Shown here one piece after another: positions 42,784 through 55,400 of a stretch of DNA of 64,000 nucleotides. Each line of letters begins with the position of its first letter. Position 1 is the stretch's first letter. Source of the stretch: Siphonodentalium dalli (taxonomy: Eukaryota > Mollusca > Scaphopoda > Gadilida > Siphonodentaliidae); NCBI GenBank assembly GCA_032622095.1, contig CP136062.1, positions 153,010,875 to 153,074,874 on the forward strand, read 5' to 3'. The position numbers and the translations under genes are program-made. The notes below the pieces were generated by a model. The model was given only the letters and a program-made list of their open reading frames with translations, did not search any database and was not told the origin of the DNA.

Positions 42784-43289
42784 AAGGATTAACTGTCATG
42801 TGGACTGTTTTTATGGAGATGTAACGGTGAGGTAAGTGGACATAACTTGTGTAAAACCCGAAGGGTTTTACATACAAGTTATGTCCACTTACCTCACCGT
42901 TACATCTCCATAAAAATAGTCCACATGACAGTTAATCCTTATATTTATATACATTTAGCGAAAAAGCCGCTTTTGTAAATATATTTAAATCGAAAAGTGT
43001 ATCGTGACAAGATCAGCCCAAAATACCCAATAGCACCCTTGGCAAAAGTTAATAGGAACAATTTATCTTCATGTTGAAACCCGATGATGTATTAAGTCAA
43101 TCCTGCGCGAGTCAAAATGCGCCCAAAGCATTACGCGTTCGTCTTTCCAAACCTAATGACGTATCGATTGTGTTATTAGCTTGGTGTTATGAGGCGTTAC
43201 GCATTCACCGAGAAATAACTGCAACTAGCCACGTGGGCGCCGACCAATCAGAATGCTGGATTTAGTGATGACAACACTTAGTGTGTAAA
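42784..43289 (+). mobile_element. Hairpin-headed element, second duplication unit
   Basis: Exact copy of 34490-34995, hairpin at 42784-42940. Followed by the second hairpin at 43321-43429. Confidence 0.75.
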
Positions 43290-44126
43290 TATAAAGTTAT
43301 AACAGAAGGTGAGTATGAACAGTATGTGTTTTTCTTGTACTCGTCCAGGTTGTGGTGAAAAGTCATATTGTGTCGAGTCCAATCTGACTTTTCACCACAA
43401 CCTGGACGAGTACAAGAAAAACTCATACTATGCACAACATTTTGTAATGACATTTTTCTTATCCATCTGTATGTTTATCCATATTTTGGGAATAAAACTT
43501 TTGTGGTTATTTTTGGTATTTGTCGGCACTTAATTCTCTATAAAGCCTGTATTTGATCAACATAAACCATGATTTGGAACAGTAAACACGGAAATGAAAA
43601 AAAAAACTCAATGCGGTAGTTTTTGCCCAATCAGAAATAGTGATAGTTTAAGGGATGGATAATAATACAACACATTCTCGTGCCAATAGGTTCATATTGA
43701 TCCTACATATTCACATAGTTTGATTTGAACTTATTTTATTCTGAAATAAGCCCGTTGTGAACTTATACGCGTTACTCCGTTGAATGGCGCGGGCCACAGT
43801 GAATAACAAATTACCACGGTAAATATGGTTATATGTAAACTGTTGTTCAAATAGTGTCATACTGACTTATTACCACGGTAAATTTTGTTTTGGGTAAGCT
43901 TAAGCATGCTATAGCGAATTAAAAAAAAAACTGGATAAAACCTTAGGGGCATTTTATAACTCAAAACTATCACCAAATATTCATAGTAATAATTTTGATG
44001 CCCATGAAAAACGTAAGATTCCCTGGCACTAAACCTACAAAATAAGTCTGTTAAAGAATATAAGAAAAAATTATTAAAATTGTAAAAAATTGTAAAAAAT
44101 AATAACAAATGATGAAAATTGTTAGG

Positions 44127-44193
44127 CCAATGCATTCTCTTATATATGCGAGGCGACCTATGGTCGACTCGCATATATAAGAGAATGCATTGG
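44127..44193 (+). repeat. 67-bp hairpin, copy P5
   Basis: Copy of P4 within duplication unit 2. Confidence 0.95.
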
Positions 44194-44296
44194 CACAGGG
44201 TATATGGGTTGATACAAAACTCGGACCTGGCACTGAAAGGGTTAAGGAGAACATGCTGGGTGTTTACACACGTACCGACCCTCTATAAGGAACGAC

Positions 44297-44906
44297 CCCC
44301 GCACTAATACACTCTTATATTAATACACTCTTATACTAATACACTCTTACACTAATACACCCTTACACTAATATAATATACACTAATACACTCTCACATT
44401 AATACACTCTTATACCAATACACGCTTACACTCTCACACTAATACATTCTTACACTAACACACTCTTACACTAATACACGCTTACACTAATACACTCTTA
44501 CACTGATACACCATTACACTATTGCAATACTACGACCTAATATCAATATGCTCATACACTAATATGCCCTTTACTAATACGTTCTTACACTAATGTACTA
44601 TTGGTCTAATAAACTCACTCTTACACCAATATGCTCTTGTACTGATACACACTCTTATACTAATATAATAAGCTCTTACACTAAAACGCTCTTATACTAA
44701 CACTCTTACACTACTACACTAATTCACCCTGTCACAAATACACTCTTACACGATTGCACCCTTACACTAATATGCTCTTACACTAATACACCACTATACA
44801 CTAATACGATATGACACTAATACGCTTTTACTCTAAAACACTATTGTACACTAATACGCACTTACGATAATGCGCTTGTATACTAATACACTCTTACACT
44901 AATACA
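44297..44906 (+). repeat. 16-bp minisatellite, second unit
   Basis: Exact copy of 36003-36612. Confidence 0.9.
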
Positions 44907-44920
44907 AAGAGGATACCTAC

Positions 44921-45145
44921 GGCATTTGACTGAATAAGATTTGGAAAATGGTCCGAACAAACGTTAACGTATGTGGAATCGTTGTTGACTTTGTCCGCGC
45001 GGCTGAGTGCGATTAACCATGCACGTCGCAAACCCTTGTCTTTTTTCCCGGAAGGAAGACGATGGAGGCTGACTTGCTTTCCGAACCTTCCAGTACTATT
45101 CCGTGAGTTTTGACAACCGGGAACAGAACAATAATCTTTTCCCAT
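44921..45145 (-). CDS. THAP zinc-finger exon, second unit
   Basis: Identical to 36627-36851: MGKDYCSVPGC ... HRLP ... VCSDHF with the same candidate donor. No downstream exon is seen here either. Confidence 0.6.
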
Positions 45146-46361
45146 TTCATGTAATGCATGGATGTAGCTTAGGTAGGAAGCACGTATTTTCAATATGCAT
45201 TCCATTGCCAATGTTTGCCTTTATATCTACTATTTGGTGAGACAAATACTCACTAATCCCGTCTCGGATTTTTATTAGACTAGGATATACATAATATGAC
45301 ATAAATATTTAATTGATTTACTTTTGTAACGTTAAAAGCATGTCGCGACAAAGCTTTCCCGACGCCCGGTCGACTGGCATGGTGTATAGAAGCGGCCATC
45401 TCATTAGGTTACAATACACCAAATACAAATTAGTAGAGTGATTTCCCCTGGCACTACCATGCTAGGATCAGCATAAAAAAAATTCTGGCAGCTGAATGGT
45501 CAATGATACATGGATGAAAAGTGCACGAAAAAATGCACAAATGTGTTTCCCGTCGAGAAACATCAAATATAACCACATGGTAAATGGTTATGGCTGTGCA
45601 AGTGGCGAATAATTTATGGGAGGTGTTTGTGCTTTTTTCGATGTCATTTGTTCTCAATTGTAAGGGTAGTGTGACGTTTGTCAAGCTCCAGTGTGATCTA
45701 CCATGCTAACAAGTACTTTTGTGCACATTTCTGTGTGTCTGAAAGGACGTTCTTTAATTTCAAATACTCGTGCAGGGTCAAAGCTTTGCTGCGAATATAG
45801 GCCAGCGGGATTTGTTAACACTGAGGCCTATGTAAATCATTTGGTGTATTGTAACCATTAACGCTGAGCTGATATTATACCTACTAGTCAGGGGAGGTAA
45901 TACCAATCATCGACGATAACTCTGCTTATCGCAAACGGTCCTATAGGAATCACTGAACTAAATGGTTTCCCATAGGCGACAGTGTTAACGTTTCGGTCAA
46001 ATTCACTGAATTGAAGCCTGCAGGCCATACCAGTGATGTTTACCCAGCTAGATTGACACGAGTTGATCACGAAAATGCAAGAAAAATCACAGGTCATGTG
46101 TTTACTTTTTAAAATAAATCCCCAAGTGTACGACAGGGCTATCGCACAGCCAAATAAAGAGTTTTAGGCATATGTTTAGTTTCAATCTACAATGAAAGAA
46201 ATACACTGCTAGAAATACAGTCGAATACTATAGAACACAAAATATGTATTACAAAATTAGTAAATCACAAATTAACGCTGATATTACAAAAATTGTATTC
46301 TATAGTATAGGCCCCTGGAAGCTCCATATACAGTCCAAATCTAAAGACGTTAGAAAATAAA

Positions 46362-46704
46362 CATTTCCAATGTGTATGCCAAGACTGGAATGCCCTCACA
46401 GACGACATAGCAAATGTTAAGACCGTTCTCCACTTCAAGGAGAAGTTGGAGCGCTGGCGATAAAGGTTTAAATCCACATGTTTCCATCGTGGACTTTGTA
46501 ACTCGAAATTGTTATCTGTTGGAGTTGTCAGTTACTCGCGATGGCCGCTGGTTTGCCGCACATGGTCGACGAGTTTTTCAGCCATTGAAATAAGTGTTAG
46601 ATTAGCCGTAAGTGTGCGGATTTCCTCCACCACTAAAATAGCAATGTCGTAACATTAAACCCCAATCAATCAGTCAATCAATCAATTAATCAAATCAATT
46701 AATA
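46362..46704 (+). pseudogene. LINE 3' end, second unit
   Basis: Identical to 38068-38410. Confidence 0.75.
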
Positions 46705-47430
46705 TTCATAACACATCATCGATCGGGACTACTATTTCCACTTTTTAGTTTGAATTTTTTTATTTTAACATTAGACTTTAAATAACAATAAGTTCCGAGT
46801 AGAGTGTTGTCAATGGCATTGTTTAATCCAACGTAAATAATTGACTTTGTTACAGTTTGGTTTAGGAAACCGAACTAAAACACTCCAGAATATTTGTATA
46901 AATATCGTTCGTCAACCGGACATGTTCACCGTGCACATTCTAGAAATTTGTAGCTATATAACAGATATTTTGCTCTCGTGTTTGTAACCCCATACTGCTT
47001 ATAATGGTTGTTAGGAAGTCGCTTGTTGTGTCTTCGATATCGCTAGGCAGACACATGTCGCATCGACGATTAAGCTATCAGCTCATTGGCTATAATTGAA
47101 AATGGGGCGGTACTTACGGATAGATCCATTGCGTTATATCTCAGGTCGTCTTGCACCGATTTGCGTGAAATGTTGCGTGTCGTATTTAATCTGACATTGG
47201 TGTGGTATAATTTTAAACGCCCCAAAAGCGTGATAGAGTTTACAATATCACTGGTTACAGTTAGACGCACACACACAGACACTTGGCTTGTATATATATA
47301 TATATATATATATATAGGAAGTTCTTATCTAGTACGACATTAAAGATTTGATGGGTCTTTAATTGGTGTTATCATATATTGATAAGAACTTCCTATTAGA
47401 CCAGACCCATACGGCTAAAGATATCAACAC

Positions 47431-47468
<38 letters not shown>

Positions 47469-47753
47469 ATTGGCTCGAACATATGCTGAAACCCCACATA
47501 AATTATATCGGTATATTTTAGAAGGGTGAATACTTGGCTGTCAGGAAATGTAGCCACAAGAGTGCCGGATGATGTCGATGAACTGTTTGATAAATATAGA
47601 AAGATACTTGGTAATTTCCCTGTTCGCGTTGTCGAATATTATATAGTATACATGTATTGATCGTTTGTGGGAGTTTTGATCTCCGATAATAATATGATCT
47701 CTGGTACTGTACGCGTATGTCTCGGAGTTGAATGTTTTCAATACGCATAATCC

Positions 47754-48262
47754 GATTTAAAGCCCTTAAATTACTATTTCTTCGGCTTTGGGGGTAAAAA
47801 AAAAATAGATTTGAGTCGAGGAACCGGATTTAAAGCCCCTAAATTACTATTTCTTCGGCTGTGGGGGTAAACAAATTAGATTTGAGTCGAGAAACCCTAT
47901 TTAGAGCCCTTAAATTATTATTTCTTCCGCTTTGGGGGTTAAAATTTAGATTTGAGTCGAGGAACCAGGTTTAAAGCCCTTAAATTACTATATCTTCGGC
48001 TGTGGGGGTAAAACAAAATTAGATTTGAGCCGAAGAAACCGATTTAAAACCCTTAAATTACTATTTCTTCGGCTGTGGGGTTAAAACAAAATCAGATTTG
48101 AGTCGAGGAACCAGGTTTACAGCCCTTAAATTACTATTTCTTCGGCTTTGGGGTAAACAAAATTAGATTTGAGTCGAGGAACCCGATTTAAAGCCCCTAA
48201 ATTACTATTTCTTCGGCTTTGGGGGTAAAAAAAAAATTATATTTGAGTCGAGGAACCCACCC
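47754..48262 (+). repeat. 73-bp minisatellite, second unit
   Basis: Identical to 39460-39968, including the A-run lengths. Confidence 0.95.
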
Positions 48263-48748
48263 CTCGAAGCACAGAGTTATTAGAGTTCGAGTATTGATAT
48301 CTGTTATTTTTCACCACCTCGAATATTTGGCGGCCTAGCAATTATTCGACGAATGCCAACCGACATGCTCTCGATACCAAATTGTGTTGAAGAAAATGCT
48401 TATATAACACTTTTTGGGCAATTTTATACAATAGTTGACTGTGGTTAGAATTATTTTTTTGGTAATTTCTCGATGTTGATAACCGTAGCGGCATTTCATG
48501 AAATGTTGTTGTTGTTGTTGGAATCTGATGATATGGGGACCATCGGAATCGGATTTTGTACCTTTATGGACGACACAATCCACCCGAGTTGCATCATTAG
48601 TTCACGCGCGATACCATGTAGTACGTGATCGATGTTATGACAACAGTATACGTCAGTCGTGAAATAGCAGCTTTACAATTAAGAGCTCATTGATTCTCTG
48701 TCTTGTGGTGGTTACTGTCGAGGGGAGAGTCTCACATCGGAGCGAGCT

Positions 48749-49086
48749 ATGGACCCCAATACCACACCTGATGTTGCCATGATGTTCCGTTTTCTGCTTT
48801 TTGTGTCTGGGCTTGGCGTCGGGTTTTCGAAACTGACTGAACTTATAGTTATTCCAGAGCTCGGCGGAATAACACAACCAGGTCATTTCGCGGATGTCCC
48901 GTTTTCAGGCGCGGCAAATGCCGGGGGAAATGTTCTGTACAAGAACTTGCTTAAAAAATAACTGCATCTCATTCGTGTGGGATATGGACCAAAAAATGTG
49001 CTGGTTTTTCGAAAAAGTTTTCTTCGTTGGAAGCGCATTGAATGTGGCCCTCATCGGAGCAGTATATTACCTCCGAATCACAGAAG
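48749..49086 (+). pseudogene. Inverted lectin exon 1', second unit
   Basis: Identical to 40455-40792, with the same G5 frameshift. This copy faces the plus-strand exon 2' at 58812-59000 without another exon in between, so it is the natural partner. Confidence 0.8.
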
Positions 49087-49193
49087 GTGAGTGTCAAACA
49101 GTTTTGAAAATATGTTTATTATCCCCCGATCCCGGAGGAGATTCGGGGTAAATTGTCGTGGGATCCGTCCGTTCTTGCGATCTTGCGATCCTA

Positions 49194-49509
49194 CCCTTAT
49201 GTGGCCGTTTCTGGGCCGAGTAATCTTAGCCAGCCGTTTCTGTGCCGAGTAACCTAATATATATGTCTGTTTCTGGGCCGAGTGATCTTAGAAGCTGTTT
49301 CTTTGCAGAGCAATCTTAAATGGCGTTTTCGTGCCGAGTAACTTAATACATGGTCATGTCTGCGCCGAGTAATCTCAAGTGACCGTTTGTGTGCCGAGTA
49401 ATCTTATAGGTGACCGTCTGTGTGTGCCGAGTAATCTTAAGTGGTCGTTTATGTGTCGCGTAAACCTAGATGGCCGTCTGTGCGCCGAGTAATTATATGC
49501 GACCATTCA
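49194..49509 (+). repeat. ~30-bp minisatellite, second unit
   Basis: Identical to 40900-41215. Confidence 0.85.
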
Positions 49510-49680
49510 CACACTGCACGTCTGTGTTCATGTTTCACTTTAAAAAAGCCCCACAAATAGTTTTGTCCGTAAGATATCCATAATATCTGTCCATATATTT
49601 TCCGTCAGTCGACAACATAAATCCCCTTTCTATTGATTTGTCTAGTGCTTAGTACTTAGTACACATTCTTAATCATCAAA

Positions 49681-50156
49681 TAGTGTAATTTCAACCAATC
49701 ATTTAGCCCCGTTCATTGTACGAACAAATTGACCAACTGCGCCGGCTTACAATGTATATATTGGTTCTAAAAAGGTTTCAAAAGACCCAATCAAGCCATA
49801 TCCGTTTCATGTTATCAAACTTTATAGATTAAATTAAAAATAAAAAATGATTTTGTTCTAGCCATGGCTCTGTTTTTTTATGGTTAGGCTATATGTTTAA
49901 TTAATTCCAAGTTCAATGACTTTTATTGCACTATCGTCAATTTCAATACAATTGACCCGCCAGCAAGGTACCTAAGACTCCAGTAATAACTAAGGTTAAT
50001 TCTAAAATTCTGCAGATATACTACCACGGGGGTCTTGACAAAGGGGTTTGCTCACTGCCCCCAACTGTGCAAATAATTATTATTTTCCGGGAGTCAACTT
50101 TTGGAACACATCCACCGAAAAATTAGTAAATAATTCAAAGTAAAATGGAACAAACA
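49681..50156. other. No gene seen
   Basis: Single-copy flank of the duplication. Nothing recognised. Confidence 0.4.
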
Positions 50157-50209
50157 TATGTGACCCGCCATATCAAATCCAGTCGTAAGTCGGGATTTTT
50201 TACCATGTG

Positions 50210-50276
50210 CCAATGCATTCTCTTATATAAGCGAGTCGACCATAGGTCGCCTCGCATATATAAGAGAATGCATTGG
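50210..50276 (-). repeat. 67-bp hairpin, copy P6
   Basis: Reverse orientation, with one change (TATATAAGCGAG). Left inner end of the MITE at 50159. Confidence 0.95.
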
Positions 50277-50496
50277 CCTAACAATTTTTTACAATTTTAA
50301 TAATTTTGTCTTGTATTCTTTAACAATTTTATAATTTCACCCATACAGAGCCCCAGACAAACATGAGCAGACGACACTCTTCTATATGCTTTTATATATG
50401 TGTTGGGCTCCCTGCAGGGTAATGGATGTTTTTTATTATATGGCCTAAAAATTGTAAGAAACGTTTATTTAAAATAAATGATAAAAAATTGTTAGG

Positions 50497-50563
50497 CCAA
50501 TGCATTCTCTTATATATGCGAGGCGACATATGGTCGACTCGCATATATAAGAGAATGCATTGG
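50497..50563 (+). repeat. 67-bp hairpin, copy P7
   Basis: Forward orientation, centre GCGACATATGGTCGAC. Right inner end of the MITE. Confidence 0.95.
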
Positions 50564-50723
50564 CATAGGGTAAAAAAAATCCCGACTTACGACTGGATTT
50601 GATATGGCGGGTCACATATATCGGCCTGGTTCTGTCTATTTAGCTAATTCTAATACAATAACACAAACCAAAACCGCGGAATGATAGTAGCATGATCACA
50701 AACAAGATTATAAACTCCGGACA

Positions 50724-51548
50724 ATGGCGGGCACAGAAACGCGACAACAATCGAAACATCAACAGAAGACGGACCTAGAACAAGGGTATGAATGCAACAG
50801 TTTCCCTGCAAAAATGCATGAAGCCATTGGGGGAAGACTAGATATCATGGAAAAAAAGTTTGACAAGATCGAAAAAAAATCTAAAACTGCTTCTGATAAA
50901 GTAAAAACTTTCGAAGAGAAAACAGTTCCGGATTTGATGGAAATAATTCAGCAATTACAGGAAGAGTTGGATGAAACAAAACTTTCGATAGGGATCAGAA
51001 TCGACGAAATCGACAAGACGACTGATGAGATTCAGACAGGAGTAAATATAATGGAGGAAGACCTAAATTCACTATCACAAAAACACAACGAACTGGAAAG
51101 TTCCCATACCAAAGTGGACCTGTGGGGTCGGAAATGGAACATAGTTATTCGGGGTTTGAATGGTCCATCAAAAGGAAACACCAATGAAACCGAATCAAAA
51201 GTAAGGAAATCCTTTTCCCAAACTCTCGGAATCCAGAGGAACGAGGTTAACAACATGCTGTTCTCCGCCTGTCGCAGGCTTCCCACTGGTAGGGATGGTG
51301 CCGCAGACGTAATAGTTCGGTTCGTGGCGTTGAATGACAGGGATAATATCTTAAAATGTGCCAAACAGTTGAACCCAGGAACAGGCTATGGAGTATCGGT
51401 AGACTTGCCGCCAAGTTTGAACAAACTGAGGATGCAGCTGTTGAAGAAGAGATCTGAATTTCCCCCCGAAGAGAAGAAAAAGTGGAGAATCTCTTATTTA
51501 AAATCCGAGCCATTCTTGAAATTGGAACGCAAACCAGAGAGAAAGTGA
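50724..51548 (+). CDS. Intact LINE ORF1-type protein, no ORF2
   Basis: 274 codons, single exon. Residues about 30-130 are a heptad-rich charged coiled coil (KKFDKIEKKSKTASDKVKTF ... EELDETKLSIGIRIDEIDKT). Residues 135-235 are RRM-like (RKWNIVIRGLNG ... LFSACRRLP ... ADVIVRFVALNDRDNI), followed by a basic C-terminal part (SLNKLRMQLLKKRSEF ... WRISYLKSEPFLKL). Coiled coil, RRM and CTD in that order is the L1/Tx1-type ORF1 layout, an RNA-binding trimeric chaperone. ATG context ACAATGG. Stop TGA overlaps an AATAAA (51548-51553). No endonuclease or reverse transcriptase follows within 4 kb in this strand. The open frame suggests youth or constraint. It may be an ORF1 solo insertion or a domesticated gene. 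Confidence 0.7.
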   Translation: MAGTETRQQSKHQQKTDLEQGYECNSFPAKMHEAIGGRLDIMEKKFDKIEKKSKTASDKVKTFEEKTVPDLMEIIQQLQEELDETKLSIGIRIDEIDKTTDEIQTGVNIMEEDLNSLSQKHNELESSHTKVDLWGRKWNIVIRGLNGPSKGNTNETESKVRKSFSQTLGIQRNEVNNMLFSACRRLPTGRDGAADVIVRFVALNDRDNILKCAKQLNPGTGYGVSVDLPPSLNKLRMQLLKKRSEFPPEEKKKWRISYLKSEPFLKLERKPERK

Positions 51549-51699
51549 ATAAACAGTATAATAGTACATGTACATTCGTATCATCAAAACCGAAGACATT
51601 TGATATAAAAAATGTATTATGTTTCCAAATTATATTTTACATTTCATATATACTGACAAATAAAATGTGAGTTTAATTAAACATTTTCAGGCTTTTCCA

Positions 51700-53890
51700 A
51701 ATGGACCGATGAATTTATATCAAATCAATAAATGAGAGTAAAGTCTTTATTCGGAATTTAAAGTCAAGCAAGTATTTGAAACTCATACTTTTAGTTTTTA
51801 ATGCTCTCAAAATGCCACTCTCAACTTTCATATTTCAAATATTGCAAATTAGTTTATAGCAGATATCAATAAATGCAAATTTTGCAAAGTGGTTTATGAC
51901 AAGAAGTAGTCCAAGTCTTCTCATACTGAAACCGACTGAGATATTGGGATGGCGAGATACTGTCCCAATGGCTCGGCTGGTTATGGTATGGGAATACTTG
52001 GACTAGAAAAGAAGATGCTAGATCAATAAATACAAGGACATGTAGACTCTTTATTCATAATATAAACTTCTAAAGTCATGTGCTGCGTCAAGTCTTTGAA
52101 ACTAAAATTCTCAGTGTTAATACTTTCATTAGTCTATACATAATTTTACGCAACTAAATTGAGAAATTTTAACTTTGAAACATACCAAAATAAAATCAAC
52201 TGAAGAGAGACAACTCTATAATGTACATTGTATGAAAATGTAGAATTTTGTTTTTCAGATTATTTAAATTGCTTTAGAGCAAGTTTACATGCATGTCAGA
52301 TCAATAAATGAGAAAAACTCTTCATTTATAACTTTAAGTCATGTATTGTATCAAGTTTGTGAAACTTATACTTACAGTTATAATACATTCAAAATATAAA
52401 AGAGTTTAGAAGCCCAAACATTCATATATGTGACTCTGAGCATTTTCAATCTTATTTTACTCATTTGGAAATATACCAAAAGGAAACCAGCAGAAGAGAG
52501 ATAACTCTACAATTTATATTGTATGAAAATGTGGAATGTGACTTGAGTATTTTAAATTTTAGTTTACTCATCTGGAAATATATCAAAATGAATTCAGCAT
52601 ATACTGTATGAAAATGTGGAAGTTTGATTTTCAGATTATTTACTGAACTGGTCTAGAGCAAGTTTTATGTCATACATGTATCAATAAACGAAAAAACTCT
52701 TTATCTATAACTTTAAGTCATGTATTGTATCGAGTTTGTAAAACTTATACTTACATGTGTACAGTTATAATACATTCAAAATACTAGTATAAAAGCGGTT
52801 AGATGTTCAAACATTATATATTTGACTTTGAGTATTTTCAATTCGTTTTTACTCATTTGGAAATATACCAAAATGAAATCAGCAGAAGAGAGATAACTCT
52901 ATAATCTATATTGTACGAAAATGTGGAATGTAACTTCGAGTATTTTCAATTCGTTTTTACTCATTTGGAAATATACCAAAATGAAATCAGGAGAGATAAC
53001 TCTATAATGTATACTGAATGAACATGTAGAATCTTGATCTTCAGATTATTTGCTGTGTCAAGTCTGTGAAACTTATACTTACAGTTTATAATACACTCAA
53101 AATATAAAAGAGTTTGGATTTTCAAACATTTATATATGCGACTTTCAGTATTTTATATATGCGACTTTGAGTAAATGTTATTTTACTCATTGGAAATATA
53201 CCAAATACAAATGGATCAGAAAATTATACTTGCAAATATTCTTCGTTATCAATATACATATATATCTTTCCGTCGGAGCTCAACATGCAATACATGCATG
53301 CTCTATGGAGTGAGATAGGGTAACTAGTCGTTATCTCCCTCTTGTGTAGCATGTGGGCCTTGCCAGGGGCATTATACCGGTATGTCAAAGTTAGAAGTTC
53401 AAACATTTACATATTTGATTTTGAGTAATTTCAATTCTATTTTACTCATTTGGAAATATACCAAAGTGAAACCAGCAGAAGAGAGATAACTCTATAATGT
53501 GTATTGTTTGAAAATGTGGAATGTGACTTCGAGTATTTTCAATTTTATTTTACTCATCTGGAAATATACCAAAATAAAATCAGCAGAAGAGAGATAACTC
53601 TATAATGTATGCTGCATGAAAATGTGGAATTTTGATCTTCAGATTATATAAATTGGTTTAGAGCAAGTTTATGTCAGATCAATAAATGAGAAAAATTCCC
53701 TATTTAGAATTTTAAGTCGTGTACTGTGTCAAGTCTGTGAAACTTATACTTACAGTTTATAATATATTCAAAATATAAAAGAGTTTGGATTTTCAAACAT
53801 TTATGTATGCGACTTTCAGTAAGTTATATATACGACTGAGTAAACTCTATTTTACTCATTGGAAATATACCAAATACAAATGTATCAGAA
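51700..53890 (+). repeat. Degenerate long tandem repeat, ~300-470-bp units
   Basis: Recurring order: GATCAATAAATGAGAAAAAC TCTTTAT, TTTAAGTCATGTATTGT, GTGAAACTTATACTTACAG, TTTTACTCATTTGGAAATAT ACCAAAATGAAATCAGCAGA AGAGAGATAACTCTATAATG and ATTGTATGAAAATGTGGAAT. Unit starts near 51720, 52020, 52297, 52679 and 53668, with internal sub-duplications. Starts directly after the ORF1 gene. A unique insert around 53221-53400 has the 60-codon minus frame. Confidence 0.75.
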
Positions 53891-53891
53891 A

Positions 53892-54310
53892 TGAAAATAT
53901 TTGACCCATCCTTGTTAAAAACCGGTTACAAAGTTACATTTGCAAGTCGTTTCAAAAATGCAATATTTTCATTTTTCTAGTTGGAGTTATTCTCTGCCAA
54001 TCATTTGTAACCGAAACCGCGAAAACACGTCGCATTTTTTAAACGACTTCCAAATGTAACCGTAACCGCGAAAACACGTCGCATTTTTGAAATGACTTGC
54101 AAATGTAACTTTGTAACCAGTTTTTAACAAGGATGGGTGAAATATTTTCATTTTTCTAGTTGGAGTTATTCCCTGCCAATCATTTGTAACCGTTACTGCG
54201 AAAACACGTAGCATTTTTGAAACGACTTCTAAATGTAACCGTAACCGCGAAAACACGTCGCATTTTTGAAACGACTTGCAAATGTAACCTATGTAACCAG
54301 GTTACAAAAT
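53892..54310. repeat. Foldback plus partial tandem copy
   Basis: GACCCATCCTTGTTAAAAAC CGGTTACAAAGTTACATTTG is inverted at 54095-54140 (CAAATGTAACTTTGTAACCA GTTTTTAACAAGGATGGGT). The loop carries AACCGCGAAAACACGTCGCA repeats, and the right half is repeated to 54310. Confidence 0.85.
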
Positions 54311-55184
54311 GCATAACGTATATTTCCTGCACCAAAACTGGACATATCTAACATTTTGTCTTGCAGTTACGTGAACGATCAAACTCAATGGCTCTTCAGC
54401 TAATTACGCCCTCTATGTGTCTTTTCTGTGAAGGCGTTTTTTTACTTGTCAATGGAGCTATGGGCCAATGTGCGAAATATGATTACAAAGGTACTTGGAT
54501 ATTTTCGTACTCGAGCCATGAATAGAAAGGTACTTGGGTATTTTCGTACTTCGCTCTCGTTTCTATTTCAGAGGGAGAATCAACGATTCTGTCGTGATGT
54601 ATATTCACGTATCGCTTTGCGGTTATTTCGGCGGGCGTCTCGACATTTATTATTGAACCATGGCTTGTTAGCAGCTGCATGCTAAAAAGTACGCGCCGAC
54701 TAATTCGAACGGGAATTCGCGCGTTAACCCTTAGCGCATGGGCGTTGTGTGTTTCTATTGGTCTTTAACCTGCTTTTTTATTTTTTATTTGAACATCTTC
54801 CATTTATTTTCACGTGACATAAATCGGAATGCTATCTACTATTATATTGCATGTGGAATTGAGGATGGTATAATAAATTTAATTCGCACATGAACCGTTA
54901 GGAGCTTAATTGTTTATATCGGTGTTTAACATGCTATTTAACATCGTTTAGTGAACTTTTTCATTTAGTTGTACGCGACAAATATCGGCATGTTATAATC
55001 TAAATGAATTGGGATGGTAATTACTAACCAATTCCCAAGTTATTCCTTCGTGCTGTTTGTAAATATTGACGTTTAATGAACTTTAGTCTTGGTCTCTAGA
55101 CTTTTTTTTCATTTCTTTGTATGCGGAATATATCTGGGATATGGATAGAGATGTTATTAAGAAAAGTTTTAATATGGGACCATA
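54311..55184. other. No gene seen
   Basis: A short direct repeat (GGTACTTGGATATTTTCGTA at 54489 and GGTACTTGGGTATTTTCGTA at 54529). The 85-codon plus frame 54428-54685 is unidentified. Confidence 0.4.
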
Positions 55185-55400
55185 TCTCTTTTATTAACCC
55201 GTATTGGACCATATTTTAATTACCCCCAAATGGGCCATATTTTTTTAACCTTCGCGTGACCATATTTTAATTTACGCTCATCGGACCATATTTTAATGAA
55301 CCCTCTCTGGATGTGACCGTATTTTAATTAACTCATAGAACCGTATGTGTATTTTAATTAACCCTCAAGAGAGGCCATATTTTCAAAGTTGATATCAGGA
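55185..55400 (+). repeat. ~27-bp minisatellite, degenerate
   Basis: GGACCATATTTTAATTAACC and variants, about eight units. Confidence 0.8.

Larger units (their letters stand above)
41385..49678 (+). repeat. 8,294-bp tandem duplication, unit 2
   Basis: Exact copy of 33091-41384. Unique flanking sequence resumes at 49681 (TAGTGTAATTTC), the first two bases past the unit (AA) being shared microhomology. Confidence 0.95.
50159..50616. mobile_element. Tc1/mariner-like MITE enclosing two hairpins
   Basis: TGTGACCCGCCATATCAAAT on the left is mirrored by ATTTGATATGGCGGGTCACA on the right, extending to about 50 bp (CCAGTCGTAAGTCGGGATTTTTTA). TA dinucleotides lie at 50157-50158 and 50617-50618. Inside each arm sits a 67-bp hairpin in opposite orientation. 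TA duplication suggests Tc1/mariner type. There is no transposase. Confidence 0.8.
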
